From: Novosphingobium chloroacetimidivorans
GTDB taxonomy: Bacteria; Pseudomonadota; Alphaproteobacteria; Sphingomonadales; Sphingomonadaceae
Assembly (NCBI RefSeq): GCF_014204535.1
Contig: NZ_JACHLR010000003.1
Location: 269,381-333,380, forward strand
Direction of reading: 5' to 3'
Length of the DNA: 64,000 nucleotides
How positions within the stretch are numbered: position 1 is the stretch's first letter; every line of letters starts with the position of its first letter. The position numbers and the translations under genes were made by a program. This document shows positions 52,528-61,323 of the stretch, piece by piece. A model generated the notes under the pieces. The model saw only the letters and a program-made list of their open reading frames with translations, was not told where the DNA came from and searched no databases.

Positions 52528-53967
52528 CTACCCCCGCCGCAGCCCCGACAAAGCCAGCTGCTCGTCGATCTGTCCCAGCAGCCGCTCCAGCCCCTCTGCC
52601 GTCCCGCTCTCGGCCCGGGCAACCAGCACGTCCTGCGTGTTCGATGCCCGGAGCAACCACCAGCCGTCGGACGTTGTCACCCGCACGCCATCGAGGTCGA
52701 CCACCTCGGCGCCGGTCCGGGCAAGCCGCTCCCGCACTTCCTCGACCGCGGCGAACTTGCGGCTTTCGTCCACCCGGAAGCGCAGCTCGGGCGTGTTGAA
52801 CATTTCCGGCATCGCCCCGCGCAGTTCGGTCACCGTCCGGCCCAGCCGTAGCGAGGCGGCGATCAGGCGCACGGCGGCGTAGAGCCCGTCGTCGAAGCCA
52901 TAGTATCCATGCTTGAAGAACACGTGCCCGGTCATCTCGCCGGCCAGCGGCGCGCCGGTTTCCTGCATCTTGGCCTTGATCAGCGAGTGCCCGGTCTTCC
53001 ACATCAGCGGCTTGCCGCCATGCGCGGCGATGGTGTCGAACAGCGCGCGGCTGGCCTTGATGTCGGCGATCACGGTGGCGTTGGGCAGCTCGCGGAGCAG
53101 GTCCTCGGCAAACACGCCGAGCAGCTGGTCCCCCCAGATCACCCGCCCCTGCCCGTCGACCACGCCCAGGCGGTCGGCATCGCCATCGAAAGCGACTCCG
53201 AAATCGAGGTTCTTGGCCGCGACCAGGGCCCGCAAGTCTGCAAGGTTGCACTCTTCGGTAGGGTCAGGATGATGGTTGGGAAACGTTCCGTCGATTTGGG
53301 TGAAGAGCAGGTGATGCTCGCCTGGCATGCGGCTGGTCAGCAGCTCGAGGGCGGGGCCGGCCGCGCCGTTCCCCGCATCCCAGCCGATCCGCATGGCGGC
53401 AAGCCTGTCGGCGGGCAACCCGTCGATGCCCTGCAGCAGGCGCGTGACATAGGCGTCCAGGATATCGACCCGGGTGACGCAGCCAGCTTCGCGCCCGTCT
53501 TCCCCGACAACGTCATCCCAGTCGCCTTCGGCCGCCATCGCGCCGAGCGTCTGGATATCCGCACCGAAGAACGGAGCCCCGCCAAGTACCATCTTGAAGC
53601 CATTGTGATCGGCGGGATTGTGGCTGCCAGTTATCTGAATGCCGCCCTGCACATCCTGCATTGAGGCTTCGGCGTAGTACAGCATCGGCGTCGGCCCGAG
53701 CCCGACGCTGACCACATCGACACCGCTGGCGATGAGGCCGGTGATCAGCGCGCTTTCCAGCATCGGCGAACTCAGGCGTCCGTCGTAGCCGACCACCACC
53801 TTGGGCCACGCTTGCGCACCCTTGCTGCCGAGACCTGGGCCGCCACGCGCCACCAGCGTGCCGAAGCTGCGGCCGATCGCCTGCGCGTCCTCGACTCCCA
53901 GCGTGGTACCGAACACGCCGCGGATGTCGTATTCGCGCAGGATCGTGGGATCGAATGCGTGGGCCAC
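52528..53967 (-). CDS. phosphomannomutase/phosphoglucomutase (PgmG/AlgC-like)
   Basis: Alpha-D-phosphohexomutase of 479 aa that interconverts glucose or mannose 1- and 6-phosphates, feeding exopolysaccharide (sphingan-type) and LPS precursors. The phosphoserine loop is QITGSHNPADHNG with S115, the metal loop DGDADR is at 261-266, the sugar loop is GEMTGHVFFKH, and the phosphate loop RASNT is near the end. These match bifunctional PMM/PGM rather than GlmM. ATG 53967. Followed in reverse by the J-domain gene across repeat G1. Confidence 0.92.
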   Translation of the reverse strand: MAHAFDPTILREYDIRGVFGTTLGVEDAQAIGRSFGTLVARGGPGLGSKGAQAWPKVVVGYDGRLSSPMLESALITGLIASGVDVVSVGLGPTPMLYYAEASMQDVQGGIQITGSHNPADHNGFKMVLGGAPFFGADIQTLGAMAAEGDWDDVVGEDGREAGCVTRVDILDAYVTRLLQGIDGLPADRLAAMRIGWDAGNGAAGPALELLTSRMPGEHHLLFTQIDGTFPNHHPDPTEECNLADLRALVAAKNLDFGVAFDGDADRLGVVDGQGRVIWGDQLLGVFAEDLLRELPNATVIADIKASRALFDTIAAHGGKPLMWKTGHSLIKAKMQETGAPLAGEMTGHVFFKHGYYGFDDGLYAAVRLIAASLRLGRTVTELRGAMPEMFNTPELRFRVDESRKFAAVEEVRERLARTGAEVVDLDGVRVTTSDGWWLLRASNTQDVLVARAESGTAEGLERLLGQIDEQLALSGLRRG

Positions 53968-54007
53968 CTACGATCTGTCCTGTTTGCGTGAAACCACATA
54001 GACAGAT

Positions 54008-54080
54008 CCGCTCGTGTCGAGAGAAGTCGAGACACGTTGGGGCAGTGCTCTCGTGTCTCGACTTCGCTCGACACGAACGG
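54008..54080. repeat. palindromic repeat family G, intergenic copy
   Basis: Left arm CTCGTGTCGAGAGAAGTCGA (within 54008-54035) and right arm GTGTCTCGACTTCGCTCGAC (54053-54080, ending ACACGAACGG) are inverted copies with an internal TCGA-centred hairpin each. The 28-nt arm at 54053-54080 is identical to one found inside ileS at 58838-58865. Confidence 0.85.
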
Positions 54081-54128
54081 GATTGTGAAGCGATGTCATT
54101 CGATCAGGACCGGTCCAGGCTGCCGGCA

Positions 54129-54431
54129 TCAGTCCGTAGCGTGCGGGGGCAGCGCGGCCAGCAGCGTGTCGCGCGCCGCATTGGCTTCGTGCACCAGCTC
54201 GTTGCTGCCGCCCCGATCGGGGTGGACTTGCGCGAGGAGCCGGCGGTGCGCCTCGATGATGTCCTGCCGCCCGGCGCCCGGCGCCACGCCCAGCAACGTG
54301 CTGGCGCGCTGGCGGCCGGCGCGATCCTGCACCGAAGGGCCGCTCACCGCCTTGGGCTGCCAGGGCCAGCGCCCCGTCGCCAGCTTCCATGCGACCAGCG
54401 CGAGCGCGACCAGGATGACGAGCTTGATCAC
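54129..54431 (-). CDS. membrane-anchored J-domain protein
   Basis: A 100-aa protein with one N-terminal membrane helix (MIKLVILVALALVAWKLATG), a basic linker, and a compact C-terminal J-like domain (about 42-95) with the diagnostic HPD (H70-P71-D72 in QVHPDRGGSNELVHEANAAR). Helices II and III are recognisable; helix I is short. Tail-type DnaJ-like proteins such as Tim14/DjlA stimulate DnaK at the membrane; a specific partner is not evident. It lies 37 nt downstream of mipZ on the same strand, so co-transcription is possible. Confidence 0.85.
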   Translation of the reverse strand: MIKLVILVALALVAWKLATGRWPWQPKAVSGPSVQDRAGRQRASTLLGVAPGAGRQDIIEAHRRLLAQVHPDRGGSNELVHEANAARDTLLAALPPHATD

Positions 54432-54468
54432 GCGCGGGTACCTCTCTGCGGGATGACGAAGGGCAGGC

Positions 54469-55290
54469 TCACTCCGCCGCGACTGCCAGTTCCGCCTCGT
54501 CCGAAACGGGCGGGCGGGTGGGTACGGGCAGGTTCAGCCCGGCGACGAGGCCGCGCAGTTCCTGCCGCGCGACCAGGTGGCTGGTACCAAGGTCACCCAG
54601 GTGCCCCTTGTCCAGCAAGGTGAGGCCCGAGGGAAACAGCTCGCGGAAGATCACGCGCTCCGACAGGCCACCGGCGATGCGGAAGCCCACGCGCTTGGAC
54701 AGCTCCTGCAGTGCCCCGTCGAGGCGCTTCATGTTGCGCGCCTGGAGCTGCTGGGTGCGGTTGCGCACCACCACCCAGTCGAGATCGCGCTTCGCCTCGT
54801 TGATGGTCGAGTGCGCGCGCTTCTTGCGCGCTTCCCACATCAGTTCCGCATAGAAGGAGAGCTTCTTCACCTTGAAGGTCTCGCCCTCGACCTGGCCGAT
54901 GAGGTCGAAATCGACGAAGCTGTCGTTCAGCGGCGTCACCAGCGTGTCGGCGGTGGTGGCGACATGGCGGGCGAGCGGATCGTCCTTGCCGGGCGTGTCG
55001 AACAGCAGGAAGTCCTGCCCGGCGCCGATCTCGGCCGCGATCTCCTCCAGCTCCTCGACGCTCTGCCCGTCGTAGTAGGTGAAGCGCGTGCCCGGCAGCG
55101 CGATGGCGCGCCGCTTCTCGGTGTCGAGGCGGTTCTCCATGTAGCGAAACAGCGTGCGCTGGCGATGGTCGAGGTCGATGCACGCGACCTGTGCGCCCTG
55201 GTACGCGAGCGCGATGGCCACGTGGACCGCGGTGGTGGACTTGCCGGTGCCGCCTTTCTCGTTGGCGAAGACGATGCGGTGCGCTGTCAC
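54469..55290 (-). CDS. mipZ: division-plane positioning ATPase MipZ
   Basis: ParA-superfamily ATPase of 273 aa that in Caulobacter forms bipolar gradients and blocks FtsZ assembly near the poles. The deviant Walker A NEKGGTGKST (10-19, K17), CIDLDHRQRTLFRYMENR, the Walker B LLFDTPGKDD, and the MipZ-specific TPLNDSFVDFDLIGQV, DWVVVRNRTQQLQARNMKRL, VGFRIAGGLSERVIFRELFPSGLTLLD and ARQELRGL all match. Divergent from panC across 108 nt. The start MTAHRIVFANEKGG is at 55290. Confidence 0.93.
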   Translation of the reverse strand: MTAHRIVFANEKGGTGKSTTAVHVAIALAYQGAQVACIDLDHRQRTLFRYMENRLDTEKRRAIALPGTRFTYYDGQSVEELEEIAAEIGAGQDFLLFDTPGKDDPLARHVATTADTLVTPLNDSFVDFDLIGQVEGETFKVKKLSFYAELMWEARKKRAHSTINEAKRDLDWVVVRNRTQQLQARNMKRLDGALQELSKRVGFRIAGGLSERVIFRELFPSGLTLLDKGHLGDLGTSHLVARQELRGLVAGLNLPVPTRPPVSDEAELAVAAE

Positions 55291-55398
55291 GGTCTTTTCC
55301 CTGGCTATCTAAAAACGTTGCCGGCTCGCAGCTGGCGCGGCACATCGCGCAACCCTGAGTCCGATCCTGCCGACATCATATCGGAGCGTGCCGCCGCA

Positions 55399-56256
55399 AT
55401 GCAATTGATCCACACCCTTGATCCACTGCGAAGCGCTGTCGACGCCTTGCGCAGCCAGGGCCCGGTGGCCCTGGTGCCCACCATGGGCGCGCTGCACGAG
55501 GGCCATCTCACCCTGGTGCGCGAGGCGAGACGGCGGGCGGCAAGCGTCGTCGTCTCGATATTCGTGAACCCGCTCCAGTTCGGAGCGAACGAGGATCTGG
55601 ACGCCTATCCTCGCCAGCTGGAACGCGATTGCGCGCTTCTTGAGGCGGAGGGCGTGGACCTGGTCTGGGCGCCGAGCGTCGAGGTCATGTATCCTGCCCG
55701 CTTCGCCACCAACGTCTCTGTGTCCGGCGTGAGCGAAGGGTTGGACGGGGCTGCGCGGCCCGGTCATTTCGATGGCGTCGCCACCGTGGTGTCCAAGCTG
55801 TTCAACCAGGTGCGGCCGGATCTGGCCCTGTTCGGCGAGAAGGACTGGCAGCAGCTCGCCGTCATCCGCCGCATGGCGCGCGACCTCGACCTGACGTTGC
55901 CGCGCGCCGACGCGATCCATGGCGTGTCCACCGTACGCGAGGCCGATGGCCTGGCGATGAGCTCGCGCAACGCCTACCTCACGCCCGAGCAGCGTGCCGC
56001 TGCCGTGGCCCTGCCCCAGGCCATGCGCGCCGCCATTGTCGAGATCGAGAGCGGGGTCGATGTCGGCGATGCCCTGGCGCACCTCGCGCGCACTCTGCTG
56101 GCGAGCGGGTTCCTCTCGGTCGACTATGCCGAGCTGTGCGATGCGGCCGATCTGTCGGTGCTGATGGCGCGCGGCCCCAAGCCGATGCGCCTGCTGGTCG
56201 CCGCGCGCATCGGCAAGGCACGGCTGATCGACAACATGGCCGTGATGCCGGTTTGA
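55399..56256 (+). CDS. panC: pantothenate synthetase (pantoate-beta-alanine ligase)
   Basis: Joins pantoate and beta-alanine with ATP for vitamin B5 and CoA. The 285-aa protein shows the nucleotidyl-transferase motifs PTMGALHEGH (27-36, H33 and H36), SIFVNPLQFGANEDLDAYPR, the LFGEKDWQQLAVI segment with the KD nucleotide site, and GLAMSSRNAYL (KMSKS-like). Full family length. The start ATG at 55399 has only a modest ribosome site (GGAG 15 nt upstream). No panB or panD is adjacent. Confidence 0.95.
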   Translation: MQLIHTLDPLRSAVDALRSQGPVALVPTMGALHEGHLTLVREARRRAASVVVSIFVNPLQFGANEDLDAYPRQLERDCALLEAEGVDLVWAPSVEVMYPARFATNVSVSGVSEGLDGAARPGHFDGVATVVSKLFNQVRPDLALFGEKDWQQLAVIRRMARDLDLTLPRADAIHGVSTVREADGLAMSSRNAYLTPEQRAAAVALPQAMRAAIVEIESGVDVGDALAHLARTLLASGFLSVDYAELCDAADLSVLMARGPKPMRLLVAARIGKARLIDNMAVMPV

Positions 56257-56262
56257 CCCAGA

Positions 56263-56400
56263 TCCTCCCCTGCAAGGGGAGGGGGACCGCCGCCGCAGGG
56301 GGTGGTGGAGGGGTGTAGCCCTCTCGGTCGCACATTACGCAGGCGGTGACACCCCTCCGTCAGTCCTGCGGACTGCCACCTCCCCTTGCAGGGGAGGACC
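56263..56400. repeat. palindromic repeat family D, copy 2
   Basis: Outer arms CCTCCCCTGCAAGGGGAGG and CCTCCCCTTGCAGGGGAGG pair almost perfectly; inner GACCGCCGCCGCAGGGGGTG and CAGTCCTGCGGACTGCCACC segments form further hairpins. Lies between panC and the CsgG-family gene. Confidence 0.8.
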
Positions 56401-56532
56401 TGGAAAGCCCCTTTTCACACCCCTGTGCAGAAGAGCTTGTTTGCAGCTGCAAGTTGCGCAAGTAAGGCGCGGGGCCGCGAAGGGCATCGCGGTTTGTCGT
56501 CATAATGACGGCAAAGCAGGAGGGTCGAAATC

Positions 56533-57300
56533 ATGATGAAGTACATCGGTGCAGCGGTTGCGCTGACCATTGCATTCACCAGCAACGCCGCGTTGGCGGA
56601 CCAGTCGTCTGGCCGCAAGCTGCAGGCGCAGGGCACGCAGGCGATCCCCGTCTGCTCGCGCAACCTGGGCACCGTCGCCATCGTCGAGCCGGACAACCAG
56701 TGGTGGCGCGAGCTCAGCCTGGGCAGCCCCGAGGCGATCCTGCGCATCTTCGTGCAGAAGTCCGGCTGCTTCACCCTGGTCAACCGCGGGCGCTCGATGC
56801 AGAGCCGCTCGATGGAGCGCGCGCTGGCCGACGATGGCGAGTTGCAGGGCGGATCGAACCTGGGCAAGGGCCAGGTCAAGGCGGCAGATTACTTCCTCCA
56901 GCCCGACATCGTTTCCACCAACAACAACTCGGGCGGCGGCGGCATGGGCGCGGTGCTCGGCGGTCTCGGCGGCATGTTCGGCCGTGGCCTGGGCGCGATC
57001 GCGGGCGGCCTCAACGTCAAGAAGGGAGAGGCGAACGTCACCCTCTCGATCGTCAATTCGCGCACCACGGTCGAGGAAGCGCTGACCGAGGGCTATGCCC
57101 GCAAGAGCGACGTCAGCTTCGGCGGCGCCGGCGGCGGGTTCTTCGGCGGCACCTTCGGCGCGGCGGGTGGCGGCGGCTACCAGAACACGCAGATCGGCCA
57201 GATCATCGTGCTGGCCTATCTCGACGCCTACACCAAGCTGGTGAGCCAACTGGGCGGCTTGCCGGCCAATGCCTCGGCGGCGGCGCCGGCGGCGAAGTAA
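56533..57300 (+). CDS. CsgG/HfaB family exported protein
   Basis: A 255-aa protein with a signal peptide (IGAAVALTIAFTSNAALA) and a CsgG/HfaB-type fold: GTVAIVEPDNQWWREL, ILRIFVQKSGCFTLVNRG, ADYFLQPDIVST, then two Gly-rich stretches (about 133-160 and 196-220) and a terminal QIIVLAYLDAYTKLV. CsgG forms the curli pore and HfaB a holdfast anchor, both lipoproteins. No lipobox cysteine follows this signal peptide, so it is periplasmic or anchored otherwise. GGAGGG lies 10 nt before ATG 56533; ATG 56536 is an alternative. No curli or holdfast gene is adjacent. Confidence 0.8.
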   Translation: MMKYIGAAVALTIAFTSNAALADQSSGRKLQAQGTQAIPVCSRNLGTVAIVEPDNQWWRELSLGSPEAILRIFVQKSGCFTLVNRGRSMQSRSMERALADDGELQGGSNLGKGQVKAADYFLQPDIVSTNNNSGGGGMGAVLGGLGGMFGRGLGAIAGGLNVKKGEANVTLSIVNSRTTVEEALTEGYARKSDVSFGGAGGGFFGGTFGAAGGGGYQNTQIGQIIVLAYLDAYTKLVSQLGGLPANASAAAPAAK

Positions 57301-57303
57301 GAA

Positions 57304-57440
57304 GCCCCTCCACCACCAGCCGATGGCTGGCGGTCCCCCTCCCCGAGCAAGCTCGAGGAGGATCTGAAAGCGACGGTGCCAATCCTCCCCGAGCTTGTCT
57401 CGGGGAGGGGGACCGCTCGCGTAGCGAGTGGTGGAGGGGC
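57304..57440. repeat. palindromic repeat family D, copy 3
   Basis: Outer arms GCCCCTCCACCACCAGCC and GTGGTGGAGGGGC pair, and inside CCCTCCCCGAGCAAGCTC matches CCCGAGCTTGTCTCGGGG in inverted order. Ends 56 nt upstream of ileS. Confidence 0.8.
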
Positions 57441-57495
57441 AGCCCCCCAACCATAAATTGCACCGCGCCCCGCTCGCGGCTAAGGGCCGCAGGTC

Positions 57496-60357
57496 ATGAC
57501 CCAAGAGCGCGATTACCGATCCACCGTCTTCCTGCCCAAGACGGACTTCCCGATGAAGGCCGGCCTCCCCCAGAAGGAGCCGGCGATCCTGGCGCGCTGG
57601 CAGGAACAGGACCTCTACGCCAAGACCCGCGAGGCCCGCGCCGGGGCCGAGAAGTTCATCCTCCACGACGGCCCGCCCTATGCCAATGGCGACATGCACA
57701 TCGGCCATGCGCTCAACCACATCCTCAAGGACATGGTGGTGCGCACCCAGACGCTGCTGGGCAAGGACGCGCCCTACGTGCCCGGTTGGGACTGCCACGG
57801 CCTTCCCATCGAGTGGAAGGTCGAGGAGCAGTACCGCAAGAAGAAGCTGGACAAGGACCAGGTCGATCCAATCGAGTTCCGCGCCGAGTGCCGCGCCTAT
57901 GCCGCCGAGTGGGTGAACGTCCAGCGCGAGCAGCTCAAGCGCCTCGGCATCAACGGCGATTGGGACAATCCCTACCTGACGATGGACCCGCAGGCCGAAG
58001 GCACTATCGTCGCCGAACTGCTCAAGTTCGCGGAGAGCGGCCAGCTCTATCGCGGCGCCAAGCCGGTGATGTGGTCCCCGGTCGAAAAGACCGCGCTGGC
58101 CGAGGCCGAGGTCGAGTACGAGGACATCGTCTCGACCCAGATCGACGTTGCGTTCGAGATCATCGAGAGCCCGGTGCCCGAACTGGTCGGCGCGCATGCG
58201 GTGATCTGGACGACGACGCCGTGGACGATCCCGGTGAACCAGGCGCTCGCGTATGGGCCTGACGTTCTGTACCTCCTGGTGCAGCAAGGTGACCGGAAAT
58301 TTGTCGTTGCCGCCTTACTCTACTCCGCGTTCATGCAGCGATACCCGGGCGAGTGGTGGCAGGTCACTGACGAGACCGGCAAAGTTATCTCCTTTGTAGG
58401 CTCCGACCTCGCCGGCACCCTTGCCCGTCACCCGATGCATCACCTCGGCGGGTTCTTCGCCGAACTGCGTCCGATGCTGCCCGGCGACTTCGTCACCACC
58501 GACAGCGGCACTGGCCTCGTCCACATGTCGCCCGACCATGGCGAGGACGACTTCGAGCTGTGCAAGGCGCACGGCATCGGTCCCAAGTTCGTGGTCGAGG
58601 CCGACGGCAAGTACCGCGCCGACTGGCCATGGCTCGGCGGTCAGGGCTCGGTCATCAACCCCAAGTTCAACGCGCCCGACGGTCCGATCTGCTCCGACTT
58701 GCGCGAGGCCGGCGGGCTGCTGGCGGCAAGTGCGGACTACAAGCATTCGTACCCGCATTCGTGGCGCTCGAAGGCCAAGGTGATCTATCGCTGCACGCCG
58801 CAGTGGTTCGTGCCGATGGATCGTGTGGGAGGCCAGCGTGTCTCGACTTCGCTCGACACGAACGGAGTTGAAAATGAGGGTTCCTCTTCCCCGTTCGGGT
58901 CGAGCGAAGTCGAGACCCCGCAGCGCACCCTGCGCCAAACCGCGCTGCAGGCCATCGCCGACACCCGCTTCGTCCCCGAAAAGGGCCGCAACCGCATCGG
59001 TGCGATGGTGGAAGGGCGGCCCGACTGGGTGCTCAGCCGCCAGCGCGCCTGGGGCGTGCCGATCACGCTGTTCGTCCACGCCAAGTCCGGCCAGTACCTC
59101 GTCGACCCCGAAGTCAACGCCCGCATCGTCGCCGCGGTGAAGCAGGACGGCGTCGACGCCTGGTCCGATGCCCGCGCGCAGGAATACCTCGGCAGCAAGT
59201 ACCAGGCCGACGACTACGAGCGCGTGACCGACATCCTCGACGTCTGGTTCGATAGCGGCTCCACGCACGCCTTCGTGCTGGAAAGCGGCCGCTGGCCCGA
59301 GCTGTCGTGGCCGGCCGACCTCTACCTGGAAGGCTCGGACCAACATCGCGGCTGGTTCCAGTCCTCGCTGCTCGAAAGCTGCGCCACTCGCGGCCGTGCG
59401 CCGTACAACGCGGTCCTGACCCATGGCTTCACCATGGACGCCAAGGGCCTCAAGATGTCGAAGTCGCTGGGCAACACGGTCAGCCCCTTGAAGGTCATGG
59501 AGACCAACGGCGCCGACATCATTCGCCTCTGGGCGCTGTCGGTCGACTACACCGAGGATCACCGCATCGGTGACGAGATCCTGAAGGGCGTTGCCGACCA
59601 GTACCGCAAGCTGCGCAACACCTTCCGCTACATGCTGGGCGCGCTGGCCGACTACGATGACGCCGAGGCGCTGCCGGTCGAGGAGATGCCCGAGCTTGAG
59701 CGGTACGTGCTCACGCTGCTGGGCCAGCTGGACGCCACGCTGAGGCAGGCGGTCGCGGACTTCGATTTCAACACTTACGTCCGCGCGCTGATCGACTTCT
59801 GCAACGAGGACTTGTCCGCGTTCTTCTTCGATATCCGCAAGGACAGCCTCTACTGCGACGCTCCCGGCGATCCGAAGCGCCGCGCCTATCGTGCCGTGCT
59901 CGACACGCTGTTCCAGGCGCTGATCCGCTACGCCGCGCCGGTGCTGGTCTTCACCGCCGAGGAAGTGTGGCAGAGCCGCTACCCCGGCGCCGACAGCGTC
60001 CACTTGCTCGAATGGCCCGAGGTGCCCGAAGCGCAAGCCGACCTCGCCCGCTGGGCGACCTTGCGCGCGCTGCGCCAGCAGGTCACCGAAGCGATCGAGC
60101 CGCTGCGGCGTGACAAGATCGTCGGCTCCAGCCTCGCCGCCGAAGTGACCGTGCCTGAAACCGCGCCGGACGCCGATCTCGCGGAACTGTTCATCACCGC
60201 GAAAGTCTCGCGCGGCCAGGGCGATGCAGTGGCGGTCGCGCCCACCGAGATGAACAAATGCGGCCGTTGCTGGCGCCATCTGCCTGAAGTGCAGGACGAT
60301 GGCGCCCTCTGCGCCCGCTGCGACGATGTCGTGAGCACGCTGGAACCCGCCGCATGA
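57496..60357 (+). CDS. ileS: isoleucyl-tRNA synthetase, with an in-frame palindromic-repeat insertion
   Basis: Class I synthetase charging tRNA(Ile), 953 aa. HIGH is at 68-71 (DMHIGHALNH), the CP1 editing domain has TTTPWTIPVNQALA and TTDSGTGLVHMSPDHGEDDF, KMSKS is at 653-657, and the C-terminal zinc site is CGRCWRHLPE with CARCDD. All catalytic and editing motifs are present. Oddity: residues about 448-475, between QWFVPMD and RQTALQAIADTRFVP, are encoded by a family G palindromic repeat (58838-58918) and have no counterpart I know in other IleRS. The frame remains open throughout. The last codons overlap lspA (ATGA). Confidence 0.96.
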   Translation: MTQERDYRSTVFLPKTDFPMKAGLPQKEPAILARWQEQDLYAKTREARAGAEKFILHDGPPYANGDMHIGHALNHILKDMVVRTQTLLGKDAPYVPGWDCHGLPIEWKVEEQYRKKKLDKDQVDPIEFRAECRAYAAEWVNVQREQLKRLGINGDWDNPYLTMDPQAEGTIVAELLKFAESGQLYRGAKPVMWSPVEKTALAEAEVEYEDIVSTQIDVAFEIIESPVPELVGAHAVIWTTTPWTIPVNQALAYGPDVLYLLVQQGDRKFVVAALLYSAFMQRYPGEWWQVTDETGKVISFVGSDLAGTLARHPMHHLGGFFAELRPMLPGDFVTTDSGTGLVHMSPDHGEDDFELCKAHGIGPKFVVEADGKYRADWPWLGGQGSVINPKFNAPDGPICSDLREAGGLLAASADYKHSYPHSWRSKAKVIYRCTPQWFVPMDRVGGQRVSTSLDTNGVENEGSSSPFGSSEVETPQRTLRQTALQAIADTRFVPEKGRNRIGAMVEGRPDWVLSRQRAWGVPITLFVHAKSGQYLVDPEVNARIVAAVKQDGVDAWSDARAQEYLGSKYQADDYERVTDILDVWFDSGSTHAFVLESGRWPELSWPADLYLEGSDQHRGWFQSSLLESCATRGRAPYNAVLTHGFTMDAKGLKMSKSLGNTVSPLKVMETNGADIIRLWALSVDYTEDHRIGDEILKGVADQYRKLRNTFRYMLGALADYDDAEALPVEEMPELERYVLTLLGQLDATLRQAVADFDFNTYVRALIDFCNEDLSAFFFDIRKDSLYCDAPGDPKRRAYRAVLDTLFQALIRYAAPVLVFTAEEVWQSRYPGADSVHLLEWPEVPEAQADLARWATLRALRQQVTEAIEPLRRDKIVGSSLAAEVTVPETAPDADLAELFITAKVSRGQGDAVAVAPTEMNKCGRCWRHLPEVQDDGALCARCDDVVSTLEPAA
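58838..58918. repeat. palindromic repeat family G copy inside ileS, in frame
   Basis: Left arm GTGTCTCGACTTCGCTCGAC plus ACGAACGG (58838-58865) and right arm CCGTTCGGGTCGAGCGAAGT plus CGAGACCC (58891-58918) are inverted copies matching at 26 of 28 positions, separated by 25 nt. The left arm is identical to the intergenic copy at 54053-54080. Translated in the ileS frame it yields RVSTSLDTNG, ..., GSSEVETP, a hydrophilic loop without stop. Confidence 0.9.
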
Positions 60358-60896
60358 GCATCGAGAACAGGCACGCCTGGCGCAACCGGATGATCGGCGT
60401 GGTGCTGGCGCTGGCGGTCTTCGTCATCGACCAGGCCATCAAGATCTGGGTCGACAAGGGCCTCAACCTCTACAACGTGCGCGTGGTGGAGGTGCTGCCC
60501 TTCTTCGATTTCCGCTGGACCGAGAACTACGGCATCTCGCTGGGCCTGCTGACCGCCGGATCGGTGGAGATGCGCTTCCTGCTGATCGCGGCGACCGGAG
60601 CGATCGCCCTGTTCGTCGCCGTGTGGATGCTGCGCGAGCGCCTGCTGGCCGATGTGCTGCCGCTGGCGCTGGTGCTCGGCGGCGCGCTGGGCAACATCCG
60701 CGATCGCTGGGATCATGGCTTCGTGATCGACTATGCCGACTTGCACTTCGGCGATTTCCGGCCGTTCCTGATCTTCAATTTCGCCGATGCCGCGATCAGC
60801 ATCGGTGTCCTGATAATCCTTGCCCGCTCCCTGCTTTCGCGCGAAAAGCCGGAACAAGTGGCGCAGGTTGAGCCCGCCTCCGGAGAGTTGCGTTGA
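60354..60896 (+). CDS. lspA: lipoprotein signal peptidase (signal peptidase II)
   Basis: Aspartyl peptidase that removes signal peptides of diacylated prolipoproteins in the inner membrane. The 180-aa protein has four membrane helices and the family blocks: VIDQAIKIWV, ENYGISLGLL (usually NxGxxFG), LGGALGNIRDRWDHGFVIDYADL with one catalytic aspartate, and FNFADAAISIG with the other. Starts with an ATGA overlap with ileS and ends with a TGATG overlap with the DUF3035 gene: a tight three-gene operon. Confidence 0.94.
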   Translation: MSIENRHAWRNRMIGVVLALAVFVIDQAIKIWVDKGLNLYNVRVVEVLPFFDFRWTENYGISLGLLTAGSVEMRFLLIAATGAIALFVAVWMLRERLLADVLPLALVLGGALGNIRDRWDHGFVIDYADLHFGDFRPFLIFNFADAAISIGVLIILARSLLSREKPEQVAQVEPASGELR

Positions 60897-61306
60897 TGAA
60901 GACCGTGTCCAAACTGATCCTCGTGGCAACCGGCGCCCTGGCGCTTTCGGGCTGCGGCAGCACCGGCCTGTTCAACCGCGATCGTCCGGACGAGTTCGCC
61001 GTGCAGCGCCAGTCGCCGCTGGTGGTCCCGCCCGATTTCGCGCTGAAGCCGCCGCAGCAGGGCGTGCCCCGCCCTTCCGACGAGACACTGCAGGGCCAGA
61101 CCCTCGACGCACTGTTCGGTGGCCCCTCCGCGCGCAGCGATGTCGAGACCAGCGCATTGGGCCTTGCCGGCACGTCCGACCCATCGATCCGCTCGACGGT
61201 GGGCGACAATGCGACGCACACCGTCGCCAAGGGCCGCGTCACCCAGCAGATCCTCTCCGCGCCCGAGGGTGACGGCCAGAGCGCGCAGGCGGTGGTCGGG
61301 GCGTAG
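60896..61306 (+). CDS. DUF3035 lipoprotein
   Basis: A 136-aa outer-membrane-type lipoprotein with signal peptide and lipobox LALSGC (C20). The conserved block RPDEFAVQRQSPLVVPPDFALKPPQ follows, typical of DUF3035, an alphaproteobacterial family. I recall a proposed relationship with the extra BAM subunit BamF but cannot confirm it. ATG 60896 overlaps the lspA stop (TGATG). Placement straight after the lipoprotein signal peptidase is the usual sphingomonad order. Confidence 0.85.
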   Translation: MKTVSKLILVATGALALSGCGSTGLFNRDRPDEFAVQRQSPLVVPPDFALKPPQQGVPRPSDETLQGQTLDALFGGPSARSDVETSALGLAGTSDPSIRSTVGDNATHTVAKGRVTQQILSAPEGDGQSAQAVVGA

Positions 61307-61323
61307 GCCTCTCCGCTTCTCCT

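Noticed and set aside
56498..56510. Palindrome CGTCATAATGACG upstream of the CsgG-family gene, and GTTTGTCGTCA shared with the tonB upstream region
   Set aside because: A 6-bp-arm palindrome is expected several times in 64 kb, and an 11-nt match between two sites is well within chance.
56500..60279. Two long minus-strand frames antisense to the CsgG-family gene and ileS
   Set aside because: Same artefact; one also runs straight through repeat D3, and neither shows a protein family pattern.
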